From: Changchengzhania lutea
GTDB taxonomy: Bacteria > Bacteroidota > Bacteroidia > Flavobacteriales > Flavobacteriaceae
Reading direction: 5' to 3'
Assembly (NCBI RefSeq): GCF_006974145.1
Contig: NZ_CP039456.1
Location: 372,001 to 436,000 of the forward strand
DNA length: 64,000 bases
Below, piece after piece: positions 62,255 through 64,000 of this stretch. The position numbers and the translations under genes are program-made. Below the pieces are notes generated by a model that did not search any database, was not told where the DNA came from, and saw only the letters and a list, made by a program, of their open reading frames with translations. Within the stretch, counting starts at the first letter, position 1. Every line of letters starts with the position of its first letter.

Positions 62255-62387
62255 TATTTTGATTTAATTTTATGATGATGATTATGCGATTCTCCCTATT
62301 ACCGAAATGACTCGAAACCGAAACCGAAACTGCAAACTGAGACTGCCCACTGAATACTGCAAACTGAGACTAATACTGAAGAACTTC

Positions 62388-62864
62388 CTACTCAGGAACT
62401 GGCTCCAAACTATACTTCAATCTTACCATGTTTGCCCAATCCACCATCGATTTTATCTGCGCTTCACTTAGCTTCGCCTCAGAGTGCGTCCATGTATATG
62501 AATTTAAAGGCATATCTTTATGCTTAACCATATCGATAAGTTCTTCTAATTTATGATCTTTACGTTTTATGGAATTCCCTTCCCAATTAGACATGTTAAA
62601 ATGCTTTTTTCCATCCTTCACATGATGTGCTAACCAATAATTTACAGGCGTTATATGGTTATACCATGGATAACGTGTGACATCACTATGGCAATCGTAG
62701 CAACTTTCTTTTAAAATAATTTGAATATCCTCTGGTGGATTGGTTTCTGCAAGAAATGCATTAATAGATTGCAAATCGCCCTCATTCCTTTCTGGTCTAA
62801 AAAATTGGGCAATTATAAACACTACAACGAGAAACCAAAACCCTTTTTTTATTATCTTCATCAT
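62388..62864 (-). CDS. Haem-binding domain (Haem_bd) protein
   Basis: 158 residues. One N-terminal membrane helix, then KESCYDCHSDVTRYPWYNHITPVNYWLAHHV with a CxxCH c-type haem site near residue 55, and EAKLSEAQIKSMVDWA at the end. Periplasmic monohaem protein; electron partner unknown. The start may be either of two adjacent Met. Confidence 0.87.
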   Translation of the reverse strand: MMKIIKKGFWFLVVVFIIAQFFRPERNEGDLQSINAFLAETNPPEDIQIILKESCYDCHSDVTRYPWYNHITPVNYWLAHHVKDGKKHFNMSNWEGNSIKRKDHKLEELIDMVKHKDMPLNSYTWTHSEAKLSEAQIKSMVDWANMVRLKYSLEPVPE

Positions 62865-62905
62865 GTCGTGAAACGTTTTCTGTGATAAAAATAATCAAAT
62901 ATTAA

Positions 62906-63481
62906 ATGACAACAGAGGAATTCTATAAAGAGTTAAGCTACGTTGATGCCTCTCGCGCCAATAGACTAAAATATGCCCAATTGGTATTAGATGACATGAG
63001 TTTATTCCCTAAACTCATAGACATTCTATGCAGGGTAAATGATAAAGTTTCCTGTCGTGCAGCTTGGGTGCTTGAATATGTGTGTGCCGAATATATTTAT
63101 GCCATAGTCCCCTATTTAGAACGTTTTACTGACAATCTTAAAACCATTCATTTAGATTCTGCTATTAGACCCGTTGCAAAAATTTGTGAAATGATAGCCA
63201 AGGCATATTTCTCTAAAAATTTCAGTGTGATAAAAAAACTACTAAAACCTCTACATAAAGAGCGTATTATTGAAGCTTGTTTTGATTGGTTGATCAATGA
63301 TGGGAAAGTGGCACCAAAAGCATATGCAATGGAAACCTTGTACCTTTTCGGGTTAGACTATACATGGATTCATCCTGAATTAAAAATGATATTAGAACAA
63401 GGTTTTCAGAAGCAAAGCGCTGGTTTTAAAGCACGAGCCAAACGCACACTCAAAAAAATCAATAAGAAGTTAAAATCTTAA
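62906..63481 (+). CDS. HEAT-like helical protein of unknown function
   Basis: 191 residues, all-helical, with repeat-like pairs (ILCRVNDKVSCRAAWVLEYVCAE, WLINDGKVAPKAYAMETLY). Often annotated as adenylosuccinate lyase in Flavobacteriaceae, apparently by transfer from an adjacent purB, but it has none of that enzyme's motifs. Overlaps the convergent DUF1028 gene by 4 nt. Confidence 0.7.
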   Translation: MTTEEFYKELSYVDASRANRLKYAQLVLDDMSLFPKLIDILCRVNDKVSCRAAWVLEYVCAEYIYAIVPYLERFTDNLKTIHLDSAIRPVAKICEMIAKAYFSKNFSVIKKLLKPLHKERIIEACFDWLINDGKVAPKAYAMETLYLFGLDYTWIHPELKMILEQGFQKQSAGFKARAKRTLKKINKKLKS

Positions 63482-63999
63482 AGTTGCATAACTGTTTGTA
63501 ATTCTGAATCAGAAATTAATAAAAGTTTACTTTTTACCAAACGTGCCGTTAGCGTTTTCCAGTTTTTATCTTCTTCAAAAATAGATTTTAATAGCGTGTG
63601 CGCTTTATTAAACTCTTTGTTATTCAATAAGTTTATACCGTACCAATATTTCATTTCTAAATTATCAGGAAATAACTTTTGGGCATTTAAATACAAGGTT
63701 TCTGCCTTTTTAGAATTGCCCGCTTCCATGGCCAAATCACCGCGATTCATAAAATCATAAGCTTTATGGATTTTTATTAGACGTTCTAATTCAGCAATTG
63801 GGTTGTCATTATCTTCAACGCGTAAATCCATAATAATATCTTCCCACGAATTTCCAGTGGCTTCACCTTTAACAATCAAAATGGCAGCCGATTGCTTTCC
63901 GCGAATATCTCCTTTTTCAGCCTCTGCAGCTTTTAATGCCTCCAAAATACGTTCACTAAGTGTTCCTTCTGTGGTTTCAAATGCATTTGCCATAGCATC
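63478..63999 (-). CDS. DUF1028 domain protein, C-terminal part (5' partial at window edge)
   Basis: The frame runs off the right edge with ...DAMANAFETTEG; the ATG at 63993 is internal. The visible 173 residues hold the DUF1028 motifs LSERILEALKAAEAEKGDIRGKQSAAILI and VEDNDNPIAELERLIKIHKAYDFM, followed by a TPR-like tail (LYLNAQKLFPDNLEMKYWYGINLL). DUF1028 is an Ntn-hydrolase-like fold; substrate unknown. Confidence 0.82.
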   Translation of the reverse strand, partial: DAMANAFETTEGTLSERILEALKAAEAEKGDIRGKQSAAILIVKGEATGNSWEDIIMDLRVEDNDNPIAELERLIKIHKAYDFMNRGDLAMEAGNSKKAETLYLNAQKLFPDNLEMKYWYGINLLNNKEFNKAHTLLKSIFEEDKNWKTLTARLVKSKLLLISDSELQTVMQL

Positions 64000-64000
64000 C

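Overview
The window comes from a low-GC marine-type member of the Flavobacteriaceae (Bacteroidota). Evidence: promoters of the TTG / TAnnTTTG type, a gene with a type IX secretion sorting tail, family-typical proteins (DUF1599, DUF4293, DUF3810, BT_3928-like DoxX, M56/TonB-plug fusion), and the very AT-rich sequence. Most of it is core chromosome, with several accessory inserts.

Layout. 0-4 kb: the tail of an M56 (BlaR1-like) membrane protein, a decayed intergenic region holding a 50-residue conserved small protein, a T9SS-exported protein and tRNA-Arg(ACG). 4-8.1 kb: a sulfur module (cysteine-rich Crp-type regulator, split YeeE/YedE transporter, TauE/SafE exporter, persulfide dioxygenase fused to two rhodanese domains). 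8.2-19.4 kb: core genes: the minus-strand run DUF1599, DoxX, ABC permease, TlpA-like, tpiA, prmA, clpS, with folP and cdaA divergent; then an MsbA-like exporter with truA. 19.5-31.5 kb: slyD-like FKBP, rho, rpsT, tRNA-Glu(TTC), proS, folE, cysS, yidD, plus a four-helix-bundle pseudogene. 31.7-37.1 kb: a mercury-resistance island (ArsR, merTP with an in-frame amber stop, merA, CsoR-like repressor, thioredoxin-like protein, second intact merTP) whose far end is decaying into frameshifted and fused pseudogenes. 37.3-43.5 kb: pepD, DUF3810, TrmH-type methyltransferase, a GIY-YIG gene bracketed by repeats, and an M48 peptidase. 43.6-46.5 kb: a RelE/Xre toxin-antitoxin cassette bounded by a 14-bp inverted repeat, one arm of which is split by a group II intron. 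46.9-52.4 kb: a DEAD-box helicase, CHRD lipoprotein, sirtuin, IS200-type element and a MITE. 52.6-56.1 kb: a four-gene operon centred on egtB and egtD (ergothioneine-type chemistry) with a racemase-like and a flavodoxin-like protein. 56.7-62.3 kb: envelope or exopolysaccharide genes (tandem GH26-like protein, LTA-synthase-like phosphotransferase, glycosyltransferase). 62.4-64 kb: a haem-binding protein, a HEAT-like protein and the C-terminal part of a DUF1028 protein.

Most notable. Two 316-bp copies of a MITE-like element (20.3 and 52.1 kb) each have matching terminal inverted repeats and a perfect 8-bp target duplication. One has jumped into a second repeat family whose uninterrupted copy lies at 56.4 kb, giving an empty-site control inside the window. 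The group II intron boundaries can be fixed to the base because removing the intron restores the repeat arm. The egtB-egtD operon, the double GH26 protein and the broken mercury genes also deserve a second look. All product names come from reading motifs by eye; no database search was possible.
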